From the NCBI RefSeq assembly GCF_000956405.1, contig NZ_JYIV01000014.1, positions 21,659 to 85,658 of the forward strand: a stretch of 64,000 bases of DNA. The letters run 5' to 3'. This DNA is from Microbacterium oxydans. GTDB lineage: Bacteria; Actinomycetota; Actinomycetes; Actinomycetales; Microbacteriaceae. Below the pieces are notes generated by a model. It was not told where the DNA came from, searched no databases, and saw only the letters and a list, made by a program, of their open reading frames with translations. Below, piece after piece: positions 1 to 9,661 of this stretch. Numbering within the stretch: position 1 is the first letter of the stretch; every line of letters begins with the position of its first letter. The translations under genes were made by a program, and so were the position numbers.

Positions 1-369
1 GCGCTGACGGTCGTCATGGGAGGACTCCCGGTGGAGTGGTCGGTGCTCGTCTCGACCCTCGTGCTCGGCGCGCTCGCCTCCCTCTGGGGGATGGGTATCG
101 GCCTCATCGTGCAGGCCCACCTCGCGGCGCTGTTCGTGTCGGCTCTCTCGATGGGGGTGGCGGTCATCGTCGCGATGCTCTGGAGCACCGGTGCCGCGTA
201 TCTGCCGCTTCTCGCGCTGCTCGAAGCCTTCCGGTTCGACGTGAGCGCGGTGGGAATCGCGCCGCAGCAGGAGCTGACCGGGTCCGTTGCCCTCCTGGTC
301 TCCGCCGGATGGCTGATCGCCGCACTGATCGCGGGAGCAGCCGCTTTCCTGTCCCGCGACGTGAGATGA
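1..369 (+). CDS. C-terminal part of a polytopic membrane protein (partial)
   Basis: The reading frame is open from the first base, so this is probably the 3' end of a gene that starts outside the window; an ATG at 16 is available but need not be the start. The roughly 120 visible residues are almost entirely hydrophobic, with about three membrane segments (near residues 10-35, 38-65 and 90-115) and a short basic end. This would fit the last helices of an ABC-2 type permease or a similar exporter, but no diagnostic motif is visible and I assign no function. It ends 51 bp before the downstream tRNA hydroxylase gene. Confidence 0.6.
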   Translation, partial: ALTVVMGGLPVEWSVLVSTLVLGALASLWGMGIGLIVQAHLAALFVSALSMGVAVIVAMLWSTGAAYLPLLALLEAFRFDVSAVGIAPQQELTGSVALLVSAGWLIAALIAGAAAFLSRDVR

Positions 370-420
370 CCGCGCGACGTGGAATGCGGGCTGCGGAGAC
401 GGACGACGTAAAATCCCTAG

Positions 421-1311
421 GTGGCAACCCCCAAGATCGTCCTCTTCTACGCGTTCACTCCTCTCGCCGACCCCGAAGCGATCCGCGTGTGGCAGCGCGA
501 CCTCGGTGAGGCGCTGGGCCTGCGCGGACGCCTGATCATCTCCAAGGACGGCATCAACGGCACGCTCGGCGGCGACATCACCGCGTTGAAGAAGTGGCTG
601 CGTTCGTTCCGGTCCTACCGTCCGTTCGCCGGTGCCGACATCAAGTGGAGCGAGGGGACCGGCCTGGACGCCGACGGCCGCAGCCTCGACTTCCCGAAGC
701 TCAGCGTCAAGGTGCGCGACGAGATCGTGTCGTTCGGAGCGCCGGGTGAGCTTCGCGTCGACGCGGACGGCGTGATCGGCGGCGGCACGCGGTTGACCCC
801 GGAGGAACTGCACGGCCTCATGGAAGAACGTGGCGACGACGTGGTGTTCTTCGACGGGAGGAACGCCCTCGAGGCGCAGATCGGGCGATTCCGCGGCGCG
901 GTCGTGCCCGACACCGAGACGACCAGAGACTTCGTCGAACTCCTCGACTCGGGGATCTACGACGACCTCAAGGGAAAGCCCGTGGTGACGTACTGCACCG
1001 GCGGCATCCGCTGCGAGGTGCTGTCCAGCCTGATGACCGCCCGCGGGTTCGGCGAGGTCTACCAGCTCGAAGGCGGCATCGTCCGCTACGGCGAGAAGTT
1101 CGGCGACGACGGACTCTGGGACGGGTCGCTGTACGTGTTCGACGGTCGAGGATCCGTCGACTTCTCCGACCATGCAGCCGTCATCGGGGAGTGCGTGGGA
1201 TGCGGTGCGCCGACCAAGCGCACCGCGAACTGTCCGGACCTGTCGTGTCGTTCTCAGTTCGTCGTGTGCGAGGACTGCGACGCCGTTCCCTGCACCGCTC
1301 ACGCCGCCTGA
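421..1311 (+). CDS. trhO: tRNA uridine(34) hydroxylase, rhodanese family (UPF0176)
   Basis: This 296-residue protein matches the TrhO/YceA family, which uses a rhodanese domain to make 5-hydroxyuridine at the wobble position of tRNAs in the cytoplasm. The N-terminal acylphosphatase-like part (about 1-95) contains the family signature [11 protein letters not shown]. The rhodanese domain (about 125-220) carries the active-site Cys in [10 protein letters not shown]. The C-terminus holds a Cys-rich tail ([20 protein letters not shown]) that probably binds zinc and is common in actinobacterial members. The GTG start is chosen because homologues begin at this position. It stands alone and converges on the transglutaminase gene. 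Confidence 0.9.
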   Translation: MATPKIVLFYAFTPLADPEAIRVWQRDLGEALGLRGRLIISKDGINGTLGGDITALKKWLRSFRSYRPFAGADIKWSEGTGLDADGRSLDFPKLSVKVRDEIVSFGAPGELRVDADGVIGGGTRLTPEELHGLMEERGDDVVFFDGRNALEAQIGRFRGAVVPDTETTRDFVELLDSGIYDDLKGKPVVTYCTGGIRCEVLSSLMTARGFGEVYQLEGGIVRYGEKFGDDGLWDGSLYVFDGRGSVDFSDHAAVIGECVGCGAPTKRTANCPDLSCRSQFVVCEDCDAVPCTAHAA

Positions 1312-1333
1312 GGGGCGAGCACGGAGTGACGAC

Positions 1334-3601
1334 TCAGGCCGTCACTCCCGGTTCCGCGGCACGTGGGGCGTAGAGGGAACGCGGCAGCAGCGTCGCCTGC
1401 ACCCTCATCCTGCGATCGGCGCTCCGTCGCAAGCCGGTCAGCACCTCCTGCAGAGCGTCGGCGAGGTCGTCGGTCCTCTCGTCTGCCCGCGCGTAGTTCG
1501 AGCGCTCGACCGCGTCCGTGAGCTGTCGCATGGCCTCGGCCGGGACATGCTGCTTCGTCACCAGACCGGCTGCGCGCACTCGGGGGGTGTCGGCGTCGGA
1601 GACGGGGATCTGCAGGTCGATCACCGTGTCCCGCAACTCGGCCCACGCGGCCGCGGCGTCTCCACGGCGTGCTCTGCGCAGTCGCGTGCGGCGTTCCGCG
1701 AGACGGATCAGCGCGGGAAGCAGGAGAACCACGGCGATGCCGAACACCGTGAAGACGACAGGCGTCGGGTCGAGGCGGCGCAGCTCGTCGCTGCCGGCCG
1801 AGTTGCCCCCGGGATCGCTGCGATCGATCTCCGGTCCCGACGTCTGCTCGGTCTGCGGAGCCGCGGTCGGTGCGGGTGTCGACGGCGTTCCGGAGCTGCC
1901 GCCCTGCGTCACTCCGGGACGGAAAGCGGTGGGCACGCCCAGAGAGGCGGTGGGCTCGAAGGCGACCCATCCGATCCCGGGGAACAGCACCTCCGGCCAG
2001 GAGTGCAGCCGGTCGCTGGTCACCGAGAACACCGATTCGCTGCCGCGCTTCTCGTCGGTCAGGGAGCCGGGGAGATAACCCACCACGATGCGCACCTGCA
2101 TGTCGAGGCTCTCCGCCATCAGAGCGAAGGCGCCGGCGAAATGCACGCAGTATCCGGAACGGACGTCGAGGAACTCTGCGACGGCGTCGGCGCCCGTCCC
2201 GTCGAAGCCCTCTTCCACCGGGGTCTCCAGCGAATAGGTGAACTGCGAGCGGAACCAGTTCTGCAGTGCGATGAGCCGGTCGTAGTCGGTGCTCGCCGAC
2301 GCGGTCACATCATCGGCGAGCTCGCCGATGATGTCGGGCAGCTCGACCGGTTCGGCTTCGGGATCGACGACGGGCGGGGCTGCTTCGACGGCACGGATCT
2401 GCTCGAGCGTGGGGATGAGCCGGGTCGAGGTCACCGTGTAGTCGTTTCCGACGGCATCGGCGCCTCGCGAGTAGAGCGTGCGGTTGTCCGGCGCGACCCT
2501 CCAGGCGTCGCTGAGACCCTGCACTGCGGTGGCGGGGTACGGCACGGGGAGCCAGGAGCTCGACATCCGCAGCACCCGGATCGAGGTGTTCTGCTCTTCC
2601 GTCGCGATGTCCTCGCCCCATTCCGGAGGGCCGAACCCGTCGTCCTGGGCCTGCAGATCGCCGTCGTCGGGCTGCCAGATGCGTCCGTCGAAGCGGGACA
2701 GCGTGGTCAGGCGCAGGTAAGGCGCGGTGTCGCCCTTGGCGGCCACGGTGAGCACCTCGACCGGGTTGGGCTGTCGCAGATCGTCTCCGAGGCGCAGCGA
2801 GGCGTCGACCGTCACCCCTGTTCCGTTGCCGGCGAGGCTCGCGGTGACGGGCAGCAGGGGGGCGATCGCCACGGTCGTCGCGAGCGCGGCAGCACCGACC
2901 GCGACGGCCAGCGAGGTCGAGGAGCGGCGCGGGGATTCCGGGTGCCTCCGCGCGGTGAAACGCAGCAGCAGAAGCGCGATCACGCCGAACAGCACGAACC
3001 AGACGACGTTCGTGTCGCCGAGTGTCACGATCATCGGCACCGCACCGACGACTCCGGTCAGGAGCACCGCCAGAACGGCCGACCGGTGGGCCACGAGGTG
3101 GTCGAGGAGGATGGCGACCACCGCGAAGCCGACCCCCATCGCTGCGGCGAGACCGGGGGAGGGATCCAGGGGAGCGGACCCGAACACGACAGACTCGACC
3201 GCGGAGGCGCCAAGCACCCCGAACAGCGTCAGCGTCTCCGAGGTCGGGATGATGCCGAAGAGGGCCGTGTCGCCGGCGATGAGCAGGGTCAGGACGGCCA
3301 CGGCGACCACGATCTGCACAGCGAGCGTGGCGAGGTCCTGCACCCATGCGGCACGGCGACGCAGCAGATGCCTCGTGAGCATTCCGGCTCCGGCGACGAC
3401 GACGATCATCGCGATCACGATGAACGACCACGCGCCGGGACCGATCACCGAGGTGAACGGCCACATCGCCACCAGCGCCGCCGTCCCCGCGAGCGCCCCG
3501 GGACCGACGACGCCGGCCGGATCGTCGTGGTCGCGATGCCAGAAGGCCGGCCTGCTCACGACGGCGGCCGGGCTCGGCGGAGCGTGCTCAGCGCGGAACA
3601 T
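1334..3601 (-). CDS. Membrane transglutaminase-like protein (TgpA/DUF3488 type)
   Basis: A 755-residue protein with a block of N-terminal membrane helices (about residues 10-230), an extracytoplasmic transglutaminase core and a further helix near residue 650 before a basic cytoplasmic tail. The core has Cys485 in GYCVHF and His533 in LHSWPEV, with an acidic residue in VAFEPTAS where many relatives have Asp. The ATG at 3601 overlaps the end of the DUF58 gene by 14 bp and was preferred to longer upstream frames that have no domain. It is the last gene of a MoxR-DUF58-transglutaminase operon, a conserved actinobacterial trio. The substrate is unknown; a cell-envelope crosslinking or protease-like role is inferred. 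Confidence 0.88.
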   Translation of the reverse strand: MFRAEHAPPSPAAVVSRPAFWHRDHDDPAGVVGPGALAGTAALVAMWPFTSVIGPGAWSFIVIAMIVVVAGAGMLTRHLLRRRAAWVQDLATLAVQIVVAVAVLTLLIAGDTALFGIIPTSETLTLFGVLGASAVESVVFGSAPLDPSPGLAAAMGVGFAVVAILLDHLVAHRSAVLAVLLTGVVGAVPMIVTLGDTNVVWFVLFGVIALLLLRFTARRHPESPRRSSTSLAVAVGAAALATTVAIAPLLPVTASLAGNGTGVTVDASLRLGDDLRQPNPVEVLTVAAKGDTAPYLRLTTLSRFDGRIWQPDDGDLQAQDDGFGPPEWGEDIATEEQNTSIRVLRMSSSWLPVPYPATAVQGLSDAWRVAPDNRTLYSRGADAVGNDYTVTSTRLIPTLEQIRAVEAAPPVVDPEAEPVELPDIIGELADDVTASASTDYDRLIALQNWFRSQFTYSLETPVEEGFDGTGADAVAEFLDVRSGYCVHFAGAFALMAESLDMQVRIVVGYLPGSLTDEKRGSESVFSVTSDRLHSWPEVLFPGIGWVAFEPTASLGVPTAFRPGVTQGGSSGTPSTPAPTAAPQTEQTSGPEIDRSDPGGNSAGSDELRRLDPTPVVFTVFGIAVVLLLPALIRLAERRTRLRRARRGDAAAAWAELRDTVIDLQIPVSDADTPRVRAAGLVTKQHVPAEAMRQLTDAVERSNYARADERTDDLADALQEVLTGLRRSADRRMRVQATLLPRSLYAPRAAEPGVTA

Positions 3602-4778
3602 CGCCGACTCCGATCCGTGCGGAGACGGCGTCCTCCCAGGCGGCGGAGACGTCGTCTCCGAGCGGCGCGACCGTCCAGCCATGGCGGGTGGCCGCCTCGG
3701 TCGATCCCGGGAGCAGTTCGGTGCTGAACAGCATGGGCGCGGCGGCGCCCGCGGAGCGCAGCAGCGTGGCGTCCTCCTCATCGAGGCGGCCGGTGATGTA
3801 TACCAGCGGGCCGGGCGGAGTTCCTCCGATGAGCGCCATCAGATCACGGCTCTCCCCGCGAGGGGTGACCATCGCGAGCGTCGCGAGCAGGCTGTCGCGG
3901 TCGTCCTCGTGCCCGCGGAGGGTCCCGAGCAGTGTGCCGGCGCTGTCGATCACGTCGACGCTGTAGCCCTCGGAGGCGAGGTGCACGGCTGCGGACGCGC
4001 ACAACGAGACCGCGGATTCGAAGGCCGGATCGACGTCGCTTCCCGGAGCGTCCCAACGGCGGCTGCTCCGGTCGAGCACGACCACCGCGTCGGGGCTGGA
4101 TTCCTCCTCCTCCTGGCGCACCATGAGCTGGCCGCGGTGCGCGGTGGCGCGCCAGTGGATGCGGCGCATCGAGTCCCCGGGGATGTATCCGCGTGGGGAG
4201 AGGTTGTCACTGCCCTGACCGAGCCTGGTCGACGAGGTGTGCGCGGTTCCGCCGGCCGCTCCGACCCGCACGGAGAGGGGAGCGAGGGCGAACACCTCCG
4301 GCACGACCGTCACGCTTCGCGTCTCGCCGAAGGCCTGCTCGCGCTGGGCCAGGCCGAACGGATCGACGGTGCGCAGCATCAGCGGGCCCAACGGCCACAC
4401 TCCTCGTCTGACGCCGGTGATCAGATAGCTGAGCTGCCCGGTCTCCGGGGGGTATTCGCCGCCGGAGTCTCCCGACACCGCCTCGGGGAGCACATCGTGC
4501 CAGAGCCCACGAGGCATTCGGATCGCGCGCAGCGAGAAGCGCACGGTCACGCGCGACGTCTCGGATACCGTCAGCAGGTCGGTGGAGATCTGCCTCGTGA
4601 CGGTGCCGGATCGCCTGGGCAGTCTGACGGCGAGGAGCGAGAAGAGCGTGACCGCCGCGAGCAGCACGCCGAGGTACAGCAGGATGCGGGTGCCCAGCAG
4701 GTTGGCGGCGATCATGCAGCAGAGCGCGGCGAGGAGGGCTCCGGCGCCGCGACCGGTGAGGGCTCGTCGTCGTCGCAT
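3588..4778 (-). CDS. DUF58 domain protein, MoxR-operon partner
   Basis: This 396-residue protein begins with two closely spaced membrane segments (about 8-55). It then has a cytoplasmic part with the DUF58 signature around PRGYIPGDSMRRIHWRATA, and a von Willebrand-like stretch starting at VVVLDRS. DUF58 proteins are nearly always encoded beside MoxR ATPases and are thought to be their clients or adaptors; the biochemical role is not settled. The gene lies 10 bp downstream of moxR and overlaps the transglutaminase start by 14 bp, so all three are likely co-translated. Confidence 0.88.
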   Translation of the reverse strand: MRRRRALTGRGAGALLAALCCMIAANLLGTRILLYLGVLLAAVTLFSLLAVRLPRRSGTVTRQISTDLLTVSETSRVTVRFSLRAIRMPRGLWHDVLPEAVSGDSGGEYPPETGQLSYLITGVRRGVWPLGPLMLRTVDPFGLAQREQAFGETRSVTVVPEVFALAPLSVRVGAAGGTAHTSSTRLGQGSDNLSPRGYIPGDSMRRIHWRATAHRGQLMVRQEEEESSPDAVVVLDRSSRRWDAPGSDVDPAFESAVSLCASAAVHLASEGYSVDVIDSAGTLLGTLRGHEDDRDSLLATLAMVTPRGESRDLMALIGGTPPGPLVYITGRLDEEDATLLRSAGAAAPMLFSTELLPGSTEAATRHGWTVAPLGDDVSAAWEDAVSARIGVGDVPR

Positions 4779-4788
4779 GGTCGATGCG

Positions 4789-5778
4789 TCAGGAACGGGT
4801 CGCGACGGGCACGCGCACCCGCTCGACGATCTGGGTGAGAGCGGCCTCGACGGGCTGGGCGCCCGTGCGATGCGCGCCGCGCGCCGGAAGCAGGCGGTGC
4901 GCGAGGACCGGGATGAGCAGGGCCGTGATGTCGTCGGGGATCACGTACTCGCGACCGTCGAGTGCCGCCCACACCTTCGCCGCCCTGACCAGCTGCAGCG
5001 TGGCCCTGGGACTCGCGCCGAGGTGGAGGTTCGGGTCGTTTCGCGTCGCCTGTGCGAGAGCGACGGTGTACTCCTCGAGTGCGGGTGCGACGTGCACGGA
5101 TCGGGCCCAGGCGATGAGCTGCGCGATCGAGGATGCGTCGGCGACCGGCGAGACGGCGGCGAGAGGGCTGACCACGTCTCGCTGGCGGAGCATGAGGGCT
5201 TCGGCCGCGGCGTCGGGGTATCCCATCGAGATGCGCATCATGAACCGGTCGCGCTGCGCCTCGGGGAGGGCGTACGTGCCCTCCATCTCCAGGGGGTTCT
5301 GGGTCGCCACGACCAGGAACGGCTGGGGGAGCTGGTGGGTCGAGCCGTCGACGGTGACCTGGCCCTCCTCCATCGCCTCCAACAGGGCGGACTGGGTCTT
5401 GGGAGAGGAGCGGTTGATCTCGTCGGCGATCACGATGTGCGCGAACACGGCGCCGCGCTTGAACTCGAACTCCCGGTCGACGGGGTTGTAGACCGAGACG
5501 CCAGTGACGTCGCCGGGCAGCAGATCCGGGGTGAACTGGATACGTCGCACGGTCGCGTCCACGCTGGCGGCGAGAGCCCTGGCGAGCATCGTCTTGCCCA
5601 CGCCGGGAACGTCCTCGATGAGCAGGTGTCCCTCGGCGAGCAGACACACGAGAGCGCTGCGCACCGCATCCGGCTTCCCATCGATGACCTGGCCGATCGA
5701 GCCGAGGATGGCCGACGTCTGCGCGGCGAACCGCTCGGCGTCGATCGTCACCGGACTCAGGGGGGCGTTCTCTGGCAT
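4789..5778 (-). CDS. moxR: MoxR-type AAA+ ATPase
   Basis: A 329-residue AAA+ ATPase. The Walker A is EDVPGVGKT (about 55-63), the Walker B is HIVIADEINRS (about 114-124), and sensor 1 is in VVATQNPLEMEGTYALPEAQRDRF, typical of MoxR chaperone-like ATPases. The ATG at 5778 gives the usual family length; frames extending further upstream encode no recognisable sequence. It heads the operon with the DUF58 and transglutaminase genes. By family analogy it remodels or activates a partner that carries a metal-ion-dependent adhesion site. Confidence 0.9.
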   Translation of the reverse strand: MPENAPLSPVTIDAERFAAQTSAILGSIGQVIDGKPDAVRSALVCLLAEGHLLIEDVPGVGKTMLARALAASVDATVRRIQFTPDLLPGDVTGVSVYNPVDREFEFKRGAVFAHIVIADEINRSSPKTQSALLEAMEEGQVTVDGSTHQLPQPFLVVATQNPLEMEGTYALPEAQRDRFMMRISMGYPDAAAEALMLRQRDVVSPLAAVSPVADASSIAQLIAWARSVHVAPALEEYTVALAQATRNDPNLHLGASPRATLQLVRAAKVWAALDGREYVIPDDITALLIPVLAHRLLPARGAHRTGAQPVEAALTQIVERVRVPVATRS

Positions 5779-5884
5779 GCGTTCCCTCTCACATCGCGGC
5801 GCTGCGGTGCGCGTCACTCGATCGTAACCCTGTGCAGGACACGCCGCTCTGGAAGCTTCCCCTGAGGATACGGGCCGGGTCGAC

Positions 5885-8821
5885 TCAGCCCCACACACGG
5901 CGCCGCGGCTCCGAAGGCTCGAGCAGGCTCGGCGTGCTCCGTGCGATCTGGAGGAGCGCGAGGCCCACCGTTCCCCGGAGCTCGTGCAGCTCACAGCGGC
6001 CGACGGACTCCTGCCAGCGGGCAGCGAACCGCTCGGCGTCGGCGGCTCGACGCGAGAGCGCCTTCGGAACGGGAAGGAGACGTCGACCGGGGACGGCGCG
6101 GTCCACCAACCCGCTGATGCGGTCGAGCACGGGGCCCGAACGACCGAACACCCCCTGGTCGACCCGGAGCAGGAAGCGGGGGTTCTCGGCCGGACTGAAC
6201 AGTTCCTGCACCGCATCTGCGATCAGGGTCCGCTCGCTCGGCATGCCGGCCACCTCGATCCGGAACTCGTCGGCGCCATGACGGCGCACCTGGATGGCGT
6301 CGGTGTCGAGCGCTCGGATCCGGCCGGCGTCATGCAGCCCCTGAGAGACGGCGACAGCGGCGCCCCGGTACAGCGAGGCCGGGTCGCGGAGTCTGCGCAT
6401 AGCCCGCAGCACGCTCGACCCGCACACGACGGCCGTCGAGAGGGCACCGCCCAGCACCGCAGCCCCGATTCCGGCGCCGGCAGGGAGCGCGACCGCTCCG
6501 ACGGCGCCCAGAGCGCCCAACCCCACGGAGATGCCGGCTGCGCTGATTCCGAAGGTCAGGGGGAGCGCCGCTCCGAGAAGCGTTCCGGTCCGCAGCATCC
6601 GTGTCCGCGGTGCGGAGTGGATGGCGACCACATCACGTTCCTCCGTCGTCCACGGCTCGCCGACCCGCCAATCCGACCTCGTCTGAGACCTGGTGCGGAA
6701 CCGGGCACGTGCCTCGTCGTTGATCCGGTCGACGTCAGCGCCATCGGCTTTGTCGAGCACGGCGTCGAGTGCCGCGATCGCCGCGGGTGGGAGCGCGTGG
6801 CCCAGTCCGGAGACGATCTGGGTGTCGTCGTCGGCGCTGAGGCCCCAGAGGTGTCCGTGCCGGCGCCGCAGACGCAGCGCCTCGGTGGTGCTGTCGAGGT
6901 CGACGAAGGCGGGGATCAGGCACGCGATCGACCAGTTGTGGGCGACCTTGTCCGGCCACGCCGGGTCCAGGCGCAGGGTGCGTCCGCGCAGCTGCTGGGT
7001 GCCCGTGCTGGTGGCGACGGCGGTCAGGTCGATGAGGGTGTTCACGGAAGGGCAGTCCCACCCTTCGCCGAGCAGTCCTCTGGTGCCGACGAGCACGCGC
7101 ACGATCCCGAGTCCGATCAGTTCGGATACGGCGGACACCAGCCGGCTGCGCCCTGTCTCGGGCACCTGGAGATCGCATGTCGTGCCGGACGACACGGCGA
7201 TCGACACATCCGTGCCGAGTCGAGCGCGCAGGCCTGCGGCGATCTCGACGGCGTCCTCCGCGCGCACGCGCAGGTGCCGGGCGGTGAGCAGAACCGGGTG
7301 CAGGCCGCCGATGACCTCGTCGGCGGCGAAGCGTTCGAAGACGCGAAGAGCACCGGCGGGTTCACCGGCGAGGCCTCGGTGGTTGCCGTGCTCGACGAAG
7401 TCGGTGACCACGACGACGCGGATGCGTGCCCCGTCGTCGCCATCCAGCTCCCGGTGGAGGATGTCCACCGCGGCCCGGTCCTTCGACGCCGAGTACGTCA
7501 GTGTCGTCTCCAGCGGGCTGCGCCCGCGCCGGAGGCCTCGGTCCGTGAGGTGATGGCCGAAATCGGCGAGGGCACGCCGCACGTAGTCCCACTGACCACG
7601 AGCGGCCGGATCGGTGAGCAGGCGCGTCTGCGCGAAGCGGGTGAGGATCGTGAGCAGGTCGTCGGTCGTGCAGCGCCCGAACAGCGGAGGCGGAAGCAGT
7701 CCTGTCAGCGGATGAGCGGGGGCCACGACCTTCAACACCACGCCGGCGGAGCGGGTCAGCGTGAAATCGGCGGACAGTGCCCGTTCGAGTCGCGCGCGAC
7801 GGGCGGAATCCGGATCCTCCTCGGTACCGGCGTCGGGATCGTCGGATTCGGTCCACGCAGGCTGCAGCTGTTCTTCGAGGTACGCGAGGCCGTCCGGTGA
7901 GGACAGGACGCGGAGCACGAGATCCTCCAACAGCGACTCGTGGCGCCGGATGAACGCCGCCTCCTCCGGTTCCGGTTCCGTGAACCAGACGTGGTCCCGA
8001 TAGGGCGCGAGGTGTCCCTCCTTCACGACTGCGGGAGTCGGCACCTCGTAGTCGACGTCGCCGAGCAGCTGCGTGTAGTTGTCGTACTCCGTCTCGTCTT
8101 CGGGGGACGGCAGGGTCGCGGTGAGCCCGATCACGACCGGCCGCGCCCCGGTGGCGCGGATGCGGCCCGCAAGATAGGCGACGACCAGCGCCCAGTGATC
8201 GAGGAGATGATGGCACTCGTCGAGCACGATCGTGCGGATACCGGCATCGACGATCGTGTCGATGAGGGCGACGGCGTTCGGATGGAGCACGCGGGCGAGC
8301 TCGTCCGGCCGCTGCTGAGCGAACCGACGGCGCACACGGCGCACACGTCGTCGAAGTCCCGCCCGGTACTGTGCGGGGTTGTCGACCTCGAGAGTCGCGA
8401 GCCACGTGGCTGCATCCGCCTCCGAGCGCTCCGTGTCGGCGAGCTCCTCGACCCACAGGCGACGGGCCAGACCCTCGAAGGGCGACCCGTCACCGGTGAC
8501 GCTCAGCAGCTGGTAGGTGAGCACGGTCAGGTCGCCGAGCGCGCGCGGGTCCTCCGAGACGGCGCTCGCATCCGGGGCGAGGTCTCGCGCGGTGCGCAGC
8601 CACTGCTCCCGGATGGTCACGGTCGGGGTGAGCACCAGCACGCGATGCCCCTCTCGGGCAGCGAGGAGCAGCCCGAGCAGGGTCTTGCCGGATCCCGGCG
8701 GTGCGACGATGTGCAGCTTCTCGTCGGATCCGGCCTCGATGCGCTCCAGCACCTCGGCCTGATAGGTGCGCAGGGTGCCCCGGAACCGCCACGTCGACAG
8801 CGGGAGGGCGGGAGCATTCAT
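5885..8821 (-). CDS. Large DEAD/DEAH-box helicase with a hydrophobic C-terminal insert
   Basis: A 978-residue superfamily 2 helicase. Motif I is APPGSGKT (about 40-47), motif II is DECHH, motif III is in GLTATLPS, and the C-terminal RecA-like domain contains VGTRGLLGEGWDCPS and QQLRGRTLR, close to motif VI. An unusual feature is a long Gly/Ala-rich hydrophobic stretch after the helicase core (plus-strand positions about 6410-6580). It could form two membrane helices, and a roughly 180-residue soluble tail follows. ATG 8821 is chosen because the sequence before it has no domain. It is transcribed away from the SRP RNA. The helicase assignment is firm, but the biological role is unknown. Confidence 0.85.
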   Translation of the reverse strand: MNAPALPLSTWRFRGTLRTYQAEVLERIEAGSDEKLHIVAPPGSGKTLLGLLLAAREGHRVLVLTPTVTIREQWLRTARDLAPDASAVSEDPRALGDLTVLTYQLLSVTGDGSPFEGLARRLWVEELADTERSEADAATWLATLEVDNPAQYRAGLRRRVRRVRRRFAQQRPDELARVLHPNAVALIDTIVDAGIRTIVLDECHHLLDHWALVVAYLAGRIRATGARPVVIGLTATLPSPEDETEYDNYTQLLGDVDYEVPTPAVVKEGHLAPYRDHVWFTEPEPEEAAFIRRHESLLEDLVLRVLSSPDGLAYLEEQLQPAWTESDDPDAGTEEDPDSARRARLERALSADFTLTRSAGVVLKVVAPAHPLTGLLPPPLFGRCTTDDLLTILTRFAQTRLLTDPAARGQWDYVRRALADFGHHLTDRGLRRGRSPLETTLTYSASKDRAAVDILHRELDGDDGARIRVVVVTDFVEHGNHRGLAGEPAGALRVFERFAADEVIGGLHPVLLTARHLRVRAEDAVEIAAGLRARLGTDVSIAVSSGTTCDLQVPETGRSRLVSAVSELIGLGIVRVLVGTRGLLGEGWDCPSVNTLIDLTAVATSTGTQQLRGRTLRLDPAWPDKVAHNWSIACLIPAFVDLDSTTEALRLRRRHGHLWGLSADDDTQIVSGLGHALPPAAIAALDAVLDKADGADVDRINDEARARFRTRSQTRSDWRVGEPWTTEERDVVAIHSAPRTRMLRTGTLLGAALPLTFGISAAGISVGLGALGAVGAVALPAGAGIGAAVLGGALSTAVVCGSSVLRAMRRLRDPASLYRGAAVAVSQGLHDAGRIRALDTDAIQVRRHGADEFRIEVAGMPSERTLIADAVQELFSPAENPRFLLRVDQGVFGRSGPVLDRISGLVDRAVPGRRLLPVPKALSRRAADAERFAARWQESVGRCELHELRGTVGLALLQIARSTPSLLEPSEPRRRVWG

Positions 8822-8887
8822 GACCCGCCCAGTCTGCCAAACGGTCGGACCGTGTCGTCGCACCCGACGGCATCGGGTTAGGATGGT

Positions 8888-8980
8888 TGACGGCTCTCCG
8901 CGTGGCGGCATCCAGGCCAATTCCCCCAGGGCGGAAACGCAGCAAGGGTAACCGGGCTCTGCTGGGTGCGCGGAGGGTCA
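8888..8980 (+). ncRNA. ffs: Signal recognition particle RNA, small bacterial type (4.5S)
   Basis: The sequence folds as the short SRP RNA hairpin. The ends pair (TGAC...CTCCGCG with CGCGGAGGGTCA). The conserved domain IV is complete, with the GGAA tetraloop at the apex and the symmetric and asymmetric loops flanked by CAGG..GCGGAAACGCAGCAAGG. A TAGGAT -10 box lies at 8879-8884 and a T-rich run follows the 3' end (from 8981). The RNA binds Ffh and targets ribosomes to the membrane. It fills most of the gap between the helicase and rhomboid genes. Confidence 0.95.
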
Positions 8981-9049
8981 CTTTCTTTTTCCGGCGGGTG
9001 TCCGCCTGACGCTCAGTCCTCTCCTGGCTGCACCTGCGACAATCGTCCG

Positions 9050-9661
9050 GTGACCGTCACCCCGCCGCCGCAGCCGCAGCATCCGCTCGGCCGATTCGCC
9101 TCGCCGGTGCTGCTGCTCCTGGTCATGTGGGTCGTGCAGTTCGCCGATGCGATCCTCCCCGGCTCCTTCACCGGTTTCGGGTTGCGTTCCTGGGATTTCT
9201 CCGGCCTCGGGGGCATCGTGCTCGGTCCTCTCCTGCACGCGAACTGGCAGCATCTGATCGGCAACTCGGTGCCGTTCCTGGTGCTCGGGTGCCTCGTCGC
9301 CGTGGAAGGCGCCCGCCGGTTCTGGGCTGTCACGGCCATCGTCGCGATCGTCGGCGGTATCGGCACCTGGGTGTTCAACGCACCGGGCACCCTCACGGTC
9401 GGAGCCTCGGGGCTGGTCTTCGGCTACTTCGGGTACGTGGTGATGCGGGTGTTCGCGCCAGGTCGCGTCGCGCACCGCATCCTGTACGCCGTGATCGCCG
9501 TGGTCGTGATCGGGCTGTACGGCGGGTCGATGCTCGCCGGCGTCTTTGGTGTCGCCGAGGGCATCTCCTGGCAGGCGCACCTGTTCGGCGCCATCGGCGG
9601 CGGCATGGCCGCATTCATCGGTCGCCGTGCACGATCGCCACGCGGAGCCCTGCCCGCATGA
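9050..9661 (+). CDS. Rhomboid-family intramembrane serine protease
   Basis: A 203-residue protein with about six membrane helices. The rhomboid catalytic pair is visible: Ser120 in VGASGLVFGYFGY and His177 in WQAHLFGAIGG. The loop motif ANWQHLIGNSVPFLVLG matches the HxxxN region of the fold. GTG 9050 is used because the frame upstream runs through the SRP RNA terminator region. The stop overlaps the start of the next gene by 4 bp. Substrates cannot be predicted from sequence. Confidence 0.9.
   Translation: MTVTPPPQPQHPLGRFASPVLLLLVMWVVQFADAILPGSFTGFGLRSWDFSGLGGIVLGPLLHANWQHLIGNSVPFLVLGCLVAVEGARRFWAVTAIVAIVGGIGTWVFNAPGTLTVGASGLVFGYFGYVVMRVFAPGRVAHRILYAVIAVVVIGLYGGSMLAGVFGVAEGISWQAHLFGAIGGGMAAFIGRRARSPRGALPA

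Noticed and set aside
1172..4838. Long plus-strand frames across the transglutaminase and DUF58 genes
   Set aside because: They are rich in Arg, Gly and His with no motifs, and lie opposite well-supported genes; they are typical high-GC shadows.
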